DNA of 64,000 nt from Pollenia angustigena (GCA_930367215.1 OV884056.1:123068053-123132052), one strand, 5' to 3'; positions 10,923 through 23,864 are shown, counted from the stretch's first letter. Translations and numbers: made by a program. Notes: generated by a model not told the origin, from the sequence alone.

Positions 10923-12300
10923 ATGGCTTATCCAATATACACGTTTAATTTACGGCTTGGCTTCAGCACCAGCCATTTTTCAAAAATTAATGTACTCCTT
11001 GTTAGCGGGTTTAGATGGAGTGGTTGTTTTTTCGATGACATTCTTATAAGTGCTCCAAATAGAAAAGCACATGTCGAGCGATTAGAAAAAGTTCTGCGAT
11101 TATTGTCAAATGTATGGCTTAAATTGTCATCGGAAATCTCGATCCGGGTAAATTACAGGAAATCCAAAGAATTCCATACCCCAGTTCGGTAAAGGAGCTT
11201 CAAGCTATTTTAGGGGTTGTTAACTTAAAAGGCAATTTATACCAGATGTATCCACATTGCTTTATCCCCTTCATTGTTTATTAAAGGCTAATGCAACCTT
11301 TGTCTGGTTCAATGAATGCGGCAATGCCGTAGATAAGCTTAAGTGATTGTTAGCTTCTGATTTATGCTTGGCACACTTGAACTCAGATTTTTTAACAAAA
11401 TTAACAGTCGATGCCAGTCCCGTTGGCGTCGGTGCGGTTTTATCGCAGATAGATGACAAAGGTGTCGAAAAACCAGTTGAGTTTGCCTCGAGAACAATGT
11501 CAGATGCGGAAAAAAAATATTCTCAACTGGATCGGGAAGCGGTTTCGATTTGGTTTGGGATGAAAAAGTTTCACCAATATTTGTATGGACGGCATTTTGT
11601 TCTGATAACAGACAATAAACCACTTCAACATATTTTTGGCCAGAAAAAGGAAATTCCAGCTATGGCGTCTGCTAGGTTACAGCGCATAGCATTAGTTTTA
11701 TCAGGATACCAGTTTGAAGTTGCACATGTGAAATCAAGTAGTAATGAGGCAGATTACTTTTCGAGGGAACCGACAGGATGTAATGACGACAGTAGTAAAT
11801 TTCCAAACGATGTTTATTTAAATTATTTTCAACAGAGTGCAAATAGAGTTTTAAATTTTGAGGAAATTTTATCAGAAAGAAAATGATAGACTTTTAGAAA
11901 GGGTAATTAGTATGGCAAAAAAGGGTTGGCCAAGAATTGTGCTGATAAAAATTTTAAGCCATTTTTCCAGAAAAGAAATGAATTATCTGAAGAATCAGGA
12001 TGTTTCTTCTGGGGCTATAGAGTTGTCATTTCTAAGGTACTTCAACGTGAGGTGTTAGGGTTTTTACACCAGACACACATGGGAACAGGTAGGATGAAGT
12101 CGATGGCAAGGGAAAGGTGTTGGTGGCCAGGCCAAACAAGGGATATAGAGAACATAGCAGGGGAATGCGCACCATGTTTGGAAACTCGATCTTACCCACC
12201 CCGTCAGGAATTAATACCTTGTGTACGACCACGTGAAGTATGGTCAAGAATACATATTGACTTTTTTGGTCCTTTCCTTAATCGTTGGTGTCTTGTAGTA
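10923..12300 (+). pseudogene. RT palm, RNase H and integrase N-terminus, array copy 1
   Basis: FDDILISAPNRKAHVERLEK (about 11028-11090) is the RT catalytic motif with FDD for YVDD. RNase H follows, with LTVDASPVGVGAVLSQ, REAVSIWFGMKKFHQYLYG and ITDNKPLQHIF (11347-11800). Then comes the integrase HHCC zinc domain (HQTHMG...CWWPG...CAPC, about 12067-12180) and the core's start SRIHIDFFGPF. The order is Ty3/gypsy. Several frameshifts and missing RT segments make it inactive; coding stops at the DNA-element insertion after VVVD. Confidence 0.85.
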
Positions 12301-14334
12301 GTGGACAGTAGACCGGGTCAACCTCCATACAAAAAAAAAAGTTGTGCCAGTCACCCTCTAGAATGAAAGATATGTCAATGAAGTTTCTAAAACAGGAACA
12401 AATTTTTTTTTGCCACGCCCCAAAATACAGCACTTTTGGTTTTTTTATATTTATATTTATCATATTATTATTCTGTTAATCATACTAAGTTAGAAAGTAA
12501 TCAAATTATTGTCATGTTAATCATAATAAGCTAAGAAATTAATCATATTATTGTCATGTTAATCATTATAAGCTAAGAAGTAATCATATTATCATCATGT
12601 TAATCATAATAAATTTAGAAACAATCATATTATTATACAGCACATTTCATAGCTGTCATAAAAATACAAAATAAATTAAAATATTTTTTCATCGATTTTT
12701 TTTCTGGCTTTTTACAATTTTTCTTATTGTTAATCAAATAGCGGAGTTCAATATGAGGCTTGCAAAAGAGCAAATGAAAAATCTGTGGTTTTCATGGGCA
12801 ACGCGTGTTTCCATTTTTTCGATTTTAAGATGTTGATGCCATATTGCCTAATTTTTAACGCTCTTTACATTAAAAAAAAAAAAATGGATCAATTCCGATT
12901 TTTTAACGTAATGACAAAGTTTAAAAAGTGCAATACCTAGCCAAGAGTTTGATCTAGAATGGTTTTTCGGCTTTCCTGAAAAATTTGTTTTAAGACATAC
13001 GCGGTTTCCCATGAAAACCTCAGAAATATCGTAGCACTTTTATAAAATATAACGAAATCTCTGTGTGCTTTGTTGTTGGATTTTACAAAAAAACTATGAT
13101 ATTTTGCATTTGCACTATTACATCACTAATACTTGATTGAACTCCGCTAATATTTTAATTTTTTAATTCCTTTAAACTTATTTTTGTTATGGAATTTTAA
13201 TCTTTTAATTGTTTAACCGCTCACAAATAAAAAAAACGACACAACTGCTTCAAAATTATTTTACAAATGGCGCTAACATAATATTATTAGAGTAAAAATA
13301 ATTTGATTGCATCTTTAACATAATATGATAAATGTATAGAGAGTTATCATGTGGTTGTGAGAAATATAATATGCTTAGAAAGTTATCATAATTAAGTTGT
13401 TAAAAATATAATTATTTTTCGGTCAACAATACTCAAATTCATAATTGCGATAAACATTGATATGTTTACAGTAACTATAATATTGTTGATATTAAATAAA
13501 AATAACAATTATTTGTGCCCGACAATAATATATTGTTACATTAAACATAGTGTTGTTGCCGTAACCATGCCCAACCATATTTATTCTCTGCGTGTACATT
13601 TAAGGTTCGTCTTAAAATTCTAGGTGTGCTTGTTTGAAAACGAAGTGTGGGTTTTTAGCGCGAAATAGTAATACGCTAACAAACAAATTAACCAAACCTT
13701 AAAAGTAGAGTCTTAAAATAGAGGAAATTAAACGGGGACTACAAAAATATATTATAGTTTTTAAAGCTGGCTGGCAAAAAGTGCCGGGACTGAAAAGTAA
13801 AAGATATTATAAATAAATAAAAAATTATTTTATAGAATATGAGCTAAAAGACTATATTAAATAACTCATTAAGTTGAGCAGGCGAGACACAATTGCAAAT
13901 TATAAACAAACAAAAAATTAATGGATCCCGCCTGCTACTAAACATAACTGTTCTAAACTTTGGCTTTTAGATCATTTTATAGTCTGTTAAAGTGAAGTAC
14001 TGTTTACTTTGTTTTAATTGGTTTTTCCTTAATCTTGCTTTAGACTTTTTATTATATAAAAAATGGAATTTCTTGCAGACGAGTTATTGATTTTTTTTTG
14101 TTTTTTTTTTTTGTATTAACTCTGTTGTATATTTTAAGAGTATGCATATTTACATCCCTGACATTAACGTAGTCGTAAGTTCATACCTGATTTAAGCATT
14201 AACTAAACATACCTTTAACGAGGCATAAACTGAAATGTAAAACTCAGGCATTTGTCATTCATTAAATAAAGGTCAACTTGAATATATTGCAGTGGCGACG
14301 AGGATTAAAAGAAATTAATTACAGTTTATAACGA

Positions 14335-14996
14335 ATGGATAAGCGGTGCCAAGGTTTGATTATTTATCAAATACATGGAGTGTTTTCCAATTTCAATTGG
14401 AACAATTTTTCATTGCGGGCGATGTGAGAGAGGAAAAGAAGAAAGCTATTTTTTTAACCTCTCTCACTGAAAATTCCTATGTTTTATTGGACAATTTGTT
14501 GAGTCCATCTAAACTGGATGCGACAACGACCACATATACTAGCTGTGTAGACGCAATGACTAGACATTTCAAAGCACCGTCATGTGGATTCGCCGAGCGG
14601 TTTAAATTTTATAAAGCCAGCAAATCTCCAAACGAAACAACAAATGAATGGGCAGTTAAAGTGCGGATGTTGGCCGCACAGTGTGAATTTGGTTATATGA
14701 TGAGCACGGTTGTCAGAGATATATTTATAATGGGTTTGGAGCTAGGTCTAGAATCGCTGTCGCTCAGGTTTCAAAAAGCTGTGGAAATTGCAAATAATGC
14801 TGAATATATAAAAAATCAATATGAAGTTGAGGTGAAATCCGAAAGCGATATTAATTACATGCGCCATAATCCGTATGATGTTGAGGTTAAGTCCGAGAGC
14901 GATGTAATCAAAAACAAGTTTTTCGGAGACAATCGAGGAGTTTGCAGCAACAACAGCATTTTCAAAAACAAGAACAGCAAGGCAAAAAGGGACTAA
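14335..14996 (+). pseudogene. Gypsy-type Gag, array copy 2
   Basis: The same 216-residue stretch as in copy 1, with the same out-of-frame ATG at 14335. The base sequence is essentially unchanged, including the two acidic VEVKSESD repeats near the C-terminus. Confidence 0.8.
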
Positions 14997-14998
14997 AA

Positions 14999-15769
14999 TG
15001 TTCAGCATGCGGCTTAATGGGTCATCAGATAGAACAATGCAGGTATAGATATTAGAAATGTCATCTGTGTCAACAACAAGGTCACCTTAAGAAGATGTGC
15101 GGAGCAAGAAACATAAATTTTTTGGAAGAACACAGCCTAAATCTTTTTTCAATGTTAAGTGAAGGCGATGACCCGATTAAGGTAAAAATAAGTATTGACA
15201 ATAAGGTATTTCAAATGATCTTAGATACGGGTTCAGAGAATAACGTTATTTCACAGTATACATATAATACCAATTTTAAAAATTGTGATTTAAAAAATAC
15301 GCAAATGTTATTGAAAGCTTACAATGGTGATGCTATTTGCCCAATAGGGGCGTTGGAAATTAACGTCGTATATGGTAAAAAACGAAAACAAATTACATTT
15401 TTAGTCATTGAAAATGGCGGTCCACCACTACTGGGAAGAAACTTTTTAAAAGTTTTTCAAATTGAATTGGCAAAATTAAACTACCTATCACAGGAATGTG
15501 TTAACGAGGCTGCAAGCGTTTTAAGCAAATTTAGTGCACTTTTTGATGGTGTCCTAGGGTTATTTAAGAAAAGCCAGGCCAGGTTATTAGTTAAAGAGAG
15601 GGACACACCAGTTTTTTGTAGACCACGTCCAGTTCCTTTGGCTATTCGCGAAAAGGTAGAAGAACAGTTGGATAGATTAATGTCCATGGAAGTATTGGAA
15701 CCAGTTGTTTATAGTGATTGGGGTACACCAATTGTTCCAATTTTTAAGAAAGATGGAAGTTTGCGGTGA
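14999..15769 (+). pseudogene. Zinc knuckles, retropepsin and RT start, array copy 2
   Basis: The unduplicated arrangement: knuckles, the TAG between them, protease with DTGSENNVIS, LLGRNFLKVF, then the RT fingers ending KKDGSLR. The protease-RT stretch from 15095 is open for 224 codons. It ends at the same short deletion as copy 1. Confidence 0.8.
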
Positions 15770-15844
15770 CTTCAAGGTCACCCTGAATAAATAAAATAAT
15801 GCATAAAAGAGAAATATCCATTATCGCGAATTGAGGACCTCAGT

Positions 15845-17222
15845 ATGGCTTATCCAATATACACGTTTAATTTACGGCTTGGCTTCAGCACCAGCCATTT
15901 TTCAAAAATTAATGTACTCCTTGTTAGCGGGTTTAGATGGAGTGGTTGTTTTTTCGATGACATTCTTATAAGTGCTCCAAATAGAAAAGCACATGTCGAG
16001 CGATTAGAAAAAGTTCTGCGATTATTGTCAAATGTATGGCTTAAATTGTCATCGGAAATCTCGATCCGGGTAAATTACAGGAAATCCAAAGAATTCCATA
16101 CCCCAGTTCGGTAAAGGAGCTTCAAGCTATTTTAGGGGTTGTTAACTTAAAAGGCAATTTATACCAGATGTATCCACATTGCTTTATCCCCTTCATTGTT
16201 TATTAAAGGCTAATGCAACCTTTGTCTGGTTCAATGAATGCGGCAATGCCGTAGATAAGCTTAAGTGATTGTTAGCTTCTGATTTATGCTTGGCACACTT
16301 GAACTCAGATTTTTTAACAAAATTAACAGTCGATGCCAGTCCCGTTGGCGTCGGTGCGGTTTTATCGCAGATAGATGACAAAGGTGTCGAAAAACCAGTT
16401 GAGTTTGCCTCGAGAACAATGTCAGATGCGGAAAAAAAATATTCTCAACTGGATCGGGAAGCGGTTTCGATTTGGTTTGGGATGAAAAAGTTTCACCAAT
16501 ATTTGTATGGACGGCATTTTGTTCTGATAACAGACAATAAACCACTTCAACATATTTTTGGCCAGAAAAAGGAAATTCCAGCTATGGCGTCTGCTAGGTT
16601 ACAGCGCATAGCATTAGTTTTATCAGGATACCAGTTTGAAGTTGCACATGTGAAATCAAGTAGTAATGAGGCAGATTACTTTTCGAGGGAACCGACAGGA
16701 TGTAATGACGACAGTAGTAAATTTCCAAACGATGTTTATTTAAATTATTTTCAACAGAGTGCAAATAGAGTTTTAAATTTTGAGGAAATTTTATCAGAAA
16801 GAAAATGATAGACTTTTAGAAAGGGTAATTAGTATGGCAAAAAAGGGTTGGCCAAGAATTGTGCTGATAAAAATTTTAAGCCATTTTTCCAGAAAAGAAA
16901 TGAATTATCTGAAGAATCAGGATGTTTCTTCTGGGGCTATAGAGTTGTCATTTCTAAGGTACTTCAACGTGAGGTGTTAGGGTTTTTACACCAGACACAC
17001 ATGGGAACAGGTAGGATGAAGTCGATGGCAAGGGAAAGGTGTTGGTGGCCAGGCCAAACAAGGGATATAGAGAACATAGCAGGGGAATGCGCACCATGTT
17101 TGGAAACTCGATCTTACCCACCCCGTCAGGAATTAATACCTTGTGTACGACCACGTGAAGTATGGTCAAGAATACATATTGACTTTTTTGGTCCTTTCCT
17201 TAATCGTTGGTGTCTTGTAGTA
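15845..17222 (+). pseudogene. RT palm, RNase H and integrase N-terminus, array copy 2
   Basis: The same layout and the same frameshifts as copy 1 (FDDILIS; RNase H with TVDASPVGVGAVL and ITDNKPLQHIF; integrase zinc domain). It has lost the SKLYGGEEF segment retained in copy 3. Confidence 0.8.
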
Positions 17223-19256
17223 GTGGACAGTAGACCGGGTCAACCTCCATACAAAAAAAAAAGTTGTGCCAGTCACCCTCTAGAATGAAAGATATGTCAA
17301 TGAAGTTTCTAAAACAGGAACAAATTTTTTTTTGCCACGCCCCAAAATACAGCACTTTTGGTTTTTTTATATTTATATTTATCATATTATTATTCTGTTA
17401 ATCATACTAAGTTAGAAAGTAATCAAATTATTGTCATGTTAATCATAATAAGCTAAGAAATTAATCATATTATTGTCATGTTAATCATTATAAGCTAAGA
17501 AGTAATCATATTATCATCATGTTAATCATAATAAATTTAGAAACAATCATATTATTATACAGCACATTTCATAGCTGTCATAAAAATACAAAATAAATTA
17601 AAATATTTTTTCATCGATTTTTTTTCTGGCTTTTTACAATTTTTCTTATTGTTAATCAAATAGCGGAGTTCAATATGAGGCTTGCAAAAGAGCAAATGAA
17701 AAATCTGTGGTTTTCATGGGCAACGCGTGTTTCCATTTTTTCGATTTTAAGATGTTGATGCCATATTGCCTAATTTTTAACGCTCTTTACATTAAAAAAA
17801 AAAAAATGGATCAATTCCGATTTTTTAACGTAATGACAAAGTTTAAAAAGTGCAATACCTAGCCAAGAGTTTGATCTAGAATGGTTTTTCGGCTTTCCTG
17901 AAAAATTTGTTTTAAGACATACGCGGTTTCCCATGAAAACCTCAGAAATATCGTAGCACTTTTATAAAATATAACGAAATCTCTGTGTGCTTTGTTGTTG
18001 GATTTTACAAAAAAACTATGATATTTTGCATTTGCACTATTACATCACTAATACTTGATTGAACTCCGCTAATATTTTAATTTTTTAATTCCTTTAAACT
18101 TATTTTTGTTATGGAATTTTAATCTTTTAATTGTTTAACCGCTCACAAATAAAAAAAACGACACAACTGCTTCAAAATTATTTTACAAATGGCGCTAACA
18201 TAATATTATTAGAGTAAAAATAATTTGATTGCATCTTTAACATAATATGATAAATGTATAGAGAGTTATCATGTGGTTGTGAGAAATATAATATGTTTAG
18301 AAAGTTATCATAATTAAGTTGTTAAAAATATAATTATTTTTCGGTCAACAATACTCAAATTCATAATTGCGATAAACATTGATGTGTTTACAGTAACTAT
18401 AATATTGTTGATATTAAATAAAAATAACAATTATTTGTGCCCGACAATAATATATTGTTACATTAAACATAGTGTTGTTGCCGTAACCATGCCCAACCAT
18501 ATTTATTCTCTGCGTGTACATTTAAGGTTCGTCTTAAAATTCTAGGTGTGCTTGTTTGAAAACGAAGTGTGGGTTTTTAGCGCGAAATAGTAATACGCTA
18601 ACAAACAAATTAACCAAACCTTAAAAGTAGAGTCTTAAAATAGAGGAAATTAAACGGGGACTACAAAAATATATTATAGTTTTTAAAGCTGGCTGGCAAA
18701 AAGTGCCGGGACTGAAAAGTAAAAGATATTATAAATAAATAAAAAATTATTTTATAGAATATGAGCTAAAAGACTATATTAAATAACTCATTAAGTTGAG
18801 CAGGCGAGACACAATTGCAAATTATAAACAAACAAAAAATTAATGGATCCCGCCTGCTACTAAACATAACTGTTCTAAACTTTGGCTTTTAGATCATTTT
18901 ATAGTCTGTTAAAGTGAAGTACTGTTTACTTTGTTTTAATTGGTTTTTCCTTAATCTTGCTTTAGACTTTTTATTATATAAAAAATGGAATTTCTTGCAG
19001 ACGAGTTATTGATTTTTTTTTGTTTTTTTTTTTTGTATTAACTCTGTTGTATATTTTAAGAGTATGCATATTTACATCCCTGACATTAACGTAGTCGTAA
19101 GTTCATACCTGATTTAAGCATTAACTAAACATACCTTTAACGAGGCATAAACTGAAATGTAAAACTCAGGCATTTGTCATTCATTAAATAAAGGTCAACT
19201 TGAATATATTGCAGTGGCGACGAGGATTAAAAGAAATTAATTACAGTTTATAACGA

Positions 19257-19918
19257 ATGGATAAGCGGTGCCAAGGTTTGATTATTTATCAAATACATGG
19301 AGTGTTTTCCAATTTCAATTGGAACAATTTTTCATTGCGGGCGATGTGAGAGAGGAAAAGAAGAAAGCTATTTTTTTAACCTCTCTCACTGAAAATTCCT
19401 ATGTTTTATTGGACAATTTGTTGAGTCCATCTAAACTGGATGCGACAACGACCACATATACTAGCTGTGTAGACGCAATGACTAGACATTTCAAAGCACC
19501 GTCATGTGGATTCGCCGAGCGGTTTAAATTTTATAAAGCCAGCAAATCTCCAAACGAAACAACAAATGAATGGGCAGTTAAAGTGCGGATGTTGGCCGCA
19601 CAGTGTGAATTTGGTTATATGATGAGCACGGTTGTCAGAGATATATTTATAATGGGTTTGGAGCTAGGTCTAGAATCGCTGTCGCTCAGGTTTCAAAAAG
19701 CTGTGGAAATTGCAAATAATGCTGAATATATAAAAAATCAATATGAAGTTGAGGTGAAATCCGAAAGCGATATTAATTACATGCGCCATAATCCGTATGA
19801 TGTTGAGGTTAAGTCCGAGAGCGATGTAATCAAAAACAAGTTTTTCGGAGACAATCGAGGAGTTTGCAGCAACAACAGCATTTTCAAAAACAAGAACAGC
19901 AAGGCAAAAAGGGACTAA
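19257..19918 (+). pseudogene. Gypsy-type Gag, array copy 3
   Basis: The same 216-residue Gag stretch as copies 1 and 2. The start codon ATG at 19257 is again out of frame, so the defect predates the array. Confidence 0.8.
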
Positions 19919-19920
19919 AA

Positions 19921-20724
19921 TGTTCAGCATGCGGCTTAATGGGTCATCAGATAGAACAATGCAGGTATAGATATTAGAAATGTCATCTGTGTCAACAACA
20001 AGGTCACCTTAAGAAGATGTGCGGAGCAAGAAACATAAATTTTTTGGAAGAACACAGCCTAAATCTTTTTTCAATGTTAAGTGAAGGCGATGACCCGATT
20101 AAGGTAAAAATAAGTATTGACAATAAGGTATTTCAAATGATTTTAGATACGGGTTCAGAGAATAACGTTATTTCACAGTATACATATAATACCAATTTTA
20201 AAAATTGTGATTTAAAAAATACGCAAATGTTATTGAAAGCTTACAATGGTGATGCTATTTGCCCAATAGGGGCGTTGGAAATTAACGTCGTATATGGTAA
20301 AAAACGAAAACAAATTACATTTTTAGTCATTGAAAATGGCGGTCCACCACTACTGGGAAGAAACTTTTTAAAAGTTTTTCAAATTGAATTGGCAAAATTA
20401 AACTACCTATCACAGGAATGTGTTAACGAGGCTGCAAGCGTTTTAAGCAAATTTAGTGCACTTTTTGACGGTGGCCTAGGGTTATTTAAGAAACGCCAGG
20501 CCAGGTTATTAGTTAAAGAGAGGGACACACCAGTTTTTTGTAGACCACGTCCAGTTCCTTTGGCTATTCGCGAAAAGGTAGAAGAACAGTTGGATAGATT
20601 AATGTCCATGGAAGTATTGGAACCAGTTGATTATAGTGATTGGGGTACACCAATTGTTCCAATTTTTAAGAAAGATGGAAGTATTCGCATTTGCGGTGAC
20701 TTCAAGGTCACCCTGAATAAATAA
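19921..20724 (+). pseudogene. Zinc knuckles, retropepsin and RT start, array copy 3
   Basis: Open from 20017 for 235 codons. It keeps the RT motif IRICGDFKVTLNK, which copies 1 and 2 lost by deletion, before a TAA. Isolated residue differences from copies 1 and 2 (GLGLFKKR, VDYSDWGTP) restore commoner gypsy residues, consistent with this copy being nearest to the ancestral state. Confidence 0.8.
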
Positions 20725-20766
20725 AATAATGCATAAAAGAGAAATATCCATTATCGCGAATTGAGG

Positions 20767-22175
20767 ACATTTTTTCAAAACTTTATGGTGGTGAAGAATT
20801 TACGAAGCTAGACCTCAGTATGGCTTATCCAATATACACGTTTAATTTACGGCTTGGCTTCAGCACCAGCCATTTTTCAAAAATTAATGTACTCCTTGTT
20901 AGCGGGTTTAGATGGAGTGGTTGTTTTTTCGATGACATTCTTATAAGTGCTCCAAATAGAAAAGCACATGTCGAGCGATTAGAAAAAGTTCTGCGATTAT
21001 TGTCAAATGTATGGTTTAAATTGTCATCGGAAATCTCGATCCGGGTAAATTACAGGAAATCCAAAGAATTCCATACCCCAGTTCGGTAAAGGAGCTTCAA
21101 GCTTTTTTAGGGGTTGTTAACTTAAAAGGCAATTTATACCAGATCCCCTTCATTGTTTATTAAAGGCTAATGCAACCTTTGTCTGGTTCAATGAATGCGG
21201 CAATGCCGTAGATAAGCTTAAGTGATTGTTAGCTTCTGATTTATGCTTGGCACACTTGAACTCAGATTTTTTAACAAAATTAACAGTCGATGCCAGTCCC
21301 GTTGGCGTCGGTGCGGTTTTATCGCAGATAGATGACAAAGGTGTCGAAAAACCAGTTGAGTTTGCCTCGAGAACAATGTCAGATGCGGAAAAAAAATATT
21401 CTCAACTGGATCGGGAAGCGGTTTCGATTTTGTTTGGGATGAAAAAGTTTCACCAATATTTGTATGGACGGCATTTTGTTCTGATAACAGACAATAAACC
21501 ACTTCAACATATTTTTGGCCAGAAAAAGGAAATTCCAGCTATGGCGTCTGCTAGGTTACAGCGCATAGCATTAGTTATATCAGGATACCAGTTTGAAGTT
21601 GCACATGTGAAATCAAGTAGTAATGAGGCAGATTACTTTTCGAGGGCACCGACAGGATGTAATGACGACAGTAGTAAATTTCCAAACGATGTTTATTTAA
21701 ATTATTTTCAACAGAGTGCAAATAAAGTTTTAAATTTTGAGGAAATTTTATCAGAAAGAAAATGATAGACTTTTAGAAAGAGTAATTAGTATGGCAAAAA
21801 AGGGTTGGCCAATAATTGTACTGATGAAAATTTTAAGCCATTTTTCCAGAAAAGAAATGAATTATCTGAAGAATCAGGATGTTTATTCTGGGGCTATAGA
21901 GTTGTCATTTCTAAGGTACTTCAACGTGAGGTGTTAGGGTTTTTACACCAGACACACATGGGATGAAGTCGATGGCAAGGGAAAGGTGTTGGTGGCCAGG
22001 CCAAACCAGGGATATAGAGAACATAGCAGGGGAATGCGCACCATGTTTGGAAACTCGATCTTACCCACCCCGTCAGGAATTAATACCTTGGGTACGACCA
22101 CGTGAAGTATGGTCAAGAATACATATTGACTTTTTTGGTCCTTTCCTTAATCGTTGGTGTCTTGTAGTAGTGGAC
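20767..22175 (+). pseudogene. RT palm, RNase H and integrase N-terminus, array copy 3
   Basis: It starts with SKLYGGEEFTKLDLSMAYPI, absent from the other two copies, then FDDILIS. RNase H (21226-21765) and the integrase zinc domain follow; the zinc domain lacks several bases after HQTHMG. At 22175 the core (VVVD, first catalytic Asp) is cut by a DNA-element insertion and resumes at 22579. Confidence 0.8.
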
Positions 22176-22578
22176 AGTAGACCGGGTCGACCTCCATAAA
22201 AAAAAAAAGTTGTGCCAGTCACCCCCTAGAATAAAAAATATGTCAATGAAGTTTCTAAAACAGGAAAAATTTTTTTTTTGCCACGCCCCAAAATACAGCA
22301 CTTTTGGTTTTTTATATGTAGCGCTGCCATTTAAAGTCCGATCTCATCATATCGCATATCGTTGTTCATGGCTTGATAGCGGCTTCATTTTTGTCTTTGG
22401 TGACTTTTTCAATCCGAGCTGAAGTTCTGGGCGCCACTTATGCCATCTCGGATCCTTTCCCCAAATGTCCAATTTTTTTGACGGTCCACGAAAGTCCTTA
22501 TAAAGCTACGTATGTATAGATTTTAATATGCTCACTTTTATGACACGCCTCCAAATGAAACCCCTTTTCGACCCACCC
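22176..22578. mobile_element. 403-bp DNA-element insertion in the integrase
   Basis: It is flanked by an exact 8-bp duplication TAGTGGAC (22168-22175 and 22579-22586) that belongs to the integrase codons VVD. The ends share a GGGTCGA core in inverted orientation (AGTAGACCGGGTCGACC at the left, TTTTCGACCCACCC at the right). An 8-bp duplication fits hAT or P superfamilies. It has no ORF. Its left third is also present at the end of array copies 1 and 2, so the array breakpoint lies inside it. Confidence 0.7.
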
Positions 22579-23186
22579 TAGTGGACTGCTCTAGCAAATG
22601 GCTCGAATGTATTGACATGTCAAAGAACACAACAAGCCGCGCGGTGGTATCCGTTTTAAAAGACTTATTTGCACGTTTCGGGCTACCAAAATGTATTGTA
22701 TCGGATAATGGCACAGCCTTTGTGTCACACGAGCTTTAAGAATTTGCTAAATGCAACGGTATTGAGCCAATTACAACTCCTGTAGGCCATCTCTCTACAA
22801 ACGGACAGGCCGAAAACACAGTAAAAATTATAAAAAATGCTCTCAAACGCAATTTATGTAATGTGCCATTGGCAGCTTTCAACTACGTATTGAATAGGTA
22901 TTTATTTGATTGTAGAAATACAAAACATGCGTGTACTGGAGTATCTCCAGCATTTTTAATTTTCAATAGACGAAAATTAAGGACTCCATTAGATTTGTTA
23001 AATCCAAAACGGACCATTGAAATTAAAAATAAGAAAGAAATTGAAAAAATTGTATTAAAAAATCAAACTAACCAAGAGGCTTATTATAAAGGCACAAGGA
23101 AAAATTGTTTTAATGAAAATGATATTGTAACGGTGAAAGATTATTCTGTTGCAGGAAAATTATCTTGGTTAAGAAAAAAAAAATAG
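22579..23186 (+). pseudogene. Gypsy integrase core and C-terminus
   Basis: It resumes VDCSSKWLECIDMSKNTT and carries the DDE pattern: D in VDCSSKW, D in VSDNGTAFVSHEL, E in TNGQAENTVKIIKN. The C-terminal part is FNENDIVTVKDYS with a KLSWLRKKK ending. A stop after SHEL (TAA near 22737) breaks it. It is attached only to array copy 3 and shows where the original element's 3' half is. Confidence 0.85.
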
Positions 23187-23863
23187 GAAAAAACGGTGCT
23201 CACTGTAAATAACAAAATTTGGAAACGACATGCGAACCAAATTATTTAATGCAAAAGCGGTGCAGATCAAGCTCTGCCAAGTGTTCTTTTAGATCCATTA
23301 CAAAAGCTAAACATTAGCAATGATACTTGTGAAACCGACAACGACCAGAAAAATAGTTCACCCTCATCAAATAATTTTTCAATACCAACTTTTGAGTGTA
23401 TATTTTGAATACTTTAATTTAACTGTAAATTTTGTCCACTTTTGAATTGTGCCAGACTATTTGTTAATTAGCATATCAACTCTGTGTTGGTCTCGTTATT
23501 GTGATAAGAAATGTCAACCCGGTGTTGAACTCGTTTCTTGAATTTACGTGGTTCGTGTTTTAAACTTACGAAGTAGTAGCCTGATATTTAAGGAAGACAT
23601 ATTGATTTTAACTAAAAGAAAGTCGAATTTTAAATTATTTAAATTTTTAGTGGACATAACACGTATTTAAGCCAGGATAGAATAAAGTAACATGACTGTT
23701 GTAAATGTATCTACACGAATGTAATTAAAATGTCGATTTTAATTTTTACTGCAGATAATAAAACACACACAAACACACATTATCAAACACATTGTTAAAC
23801 TTCATGATCAAGCAGTTTATACGTACAAATTAAAACAACCCGTGTTTGGTTTTATTATTTCTA
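23187..23863. other. 3' flank of the gypsy relic; possible 3' LTR not delimited
   Basis: Non-coding. A TGTATATTTT word at 23397 also occurs at about 8470 before the Gag region, but the following sequences do not align, so LTRs could not be defined. Poly-CA at 23763-23781. Confidence 0.35.
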
Positions 23864-23864
23864 A

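Larger units (their letters stand above)
7425..12455 (+). repeat. Tandem gypsy array, copy 1 (divergent)
   Basis: First of three head-to-tail units. Each unit runs from inside the foldback element, through a gypsy-type internal region (gag, protease, RT, RNase H, integrase N-terminus), to inside a DNA-element insertion in the integrase. Equivalent gag positions lie 5657 bp apart between copies 1 and 2, and 4922 bp apart between copies 2 and 3. The excess of 735 bp equals an internal duplication (9133-10602); two deletions in the 5' part are balanced by copy 1 starting further left. Confidence 0.85.
12456..17377 (+). repeat. Tandem gypsy array, copy 2
   Basis: The 4922-bp unit is nearly identical to copy 3 over the 5' half and to copy 1 over pol. 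Its left junction (CACTTTTGG, a T run, then TATATTTATCATATT) joins the DNA-element insertion of the previous unit directly to the foldback element, and recurs exactly 4922 bp later. This supports duplication of one already-rearranged unit. Confidence 0.9.
17378..22317 (+). repeat. Tandem gypsy array, copy 3 (least deleted pol)
   Basis: It shares the 5' half almost base for base with copy 2, but its pol keeps sequence that copies 1 and 2 lost, such as 51 bp near 20768-20818 (SKLYGGEEFTKLDL). It also lost short stretches of its own near 21143 and 21961. It continues past the array junction into the remaining insertion and the integrase core, so it is the copy attached to the original element. 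Confidence 0.85.

Noticed and set aside
8468..23760. LTR pair of the tandem-array gypsy element starting TGTATATTTT
   Set aside because: The ten-base word occurs at about 8470 and 23397, but the sequences after it do not align and no target duplication was found.
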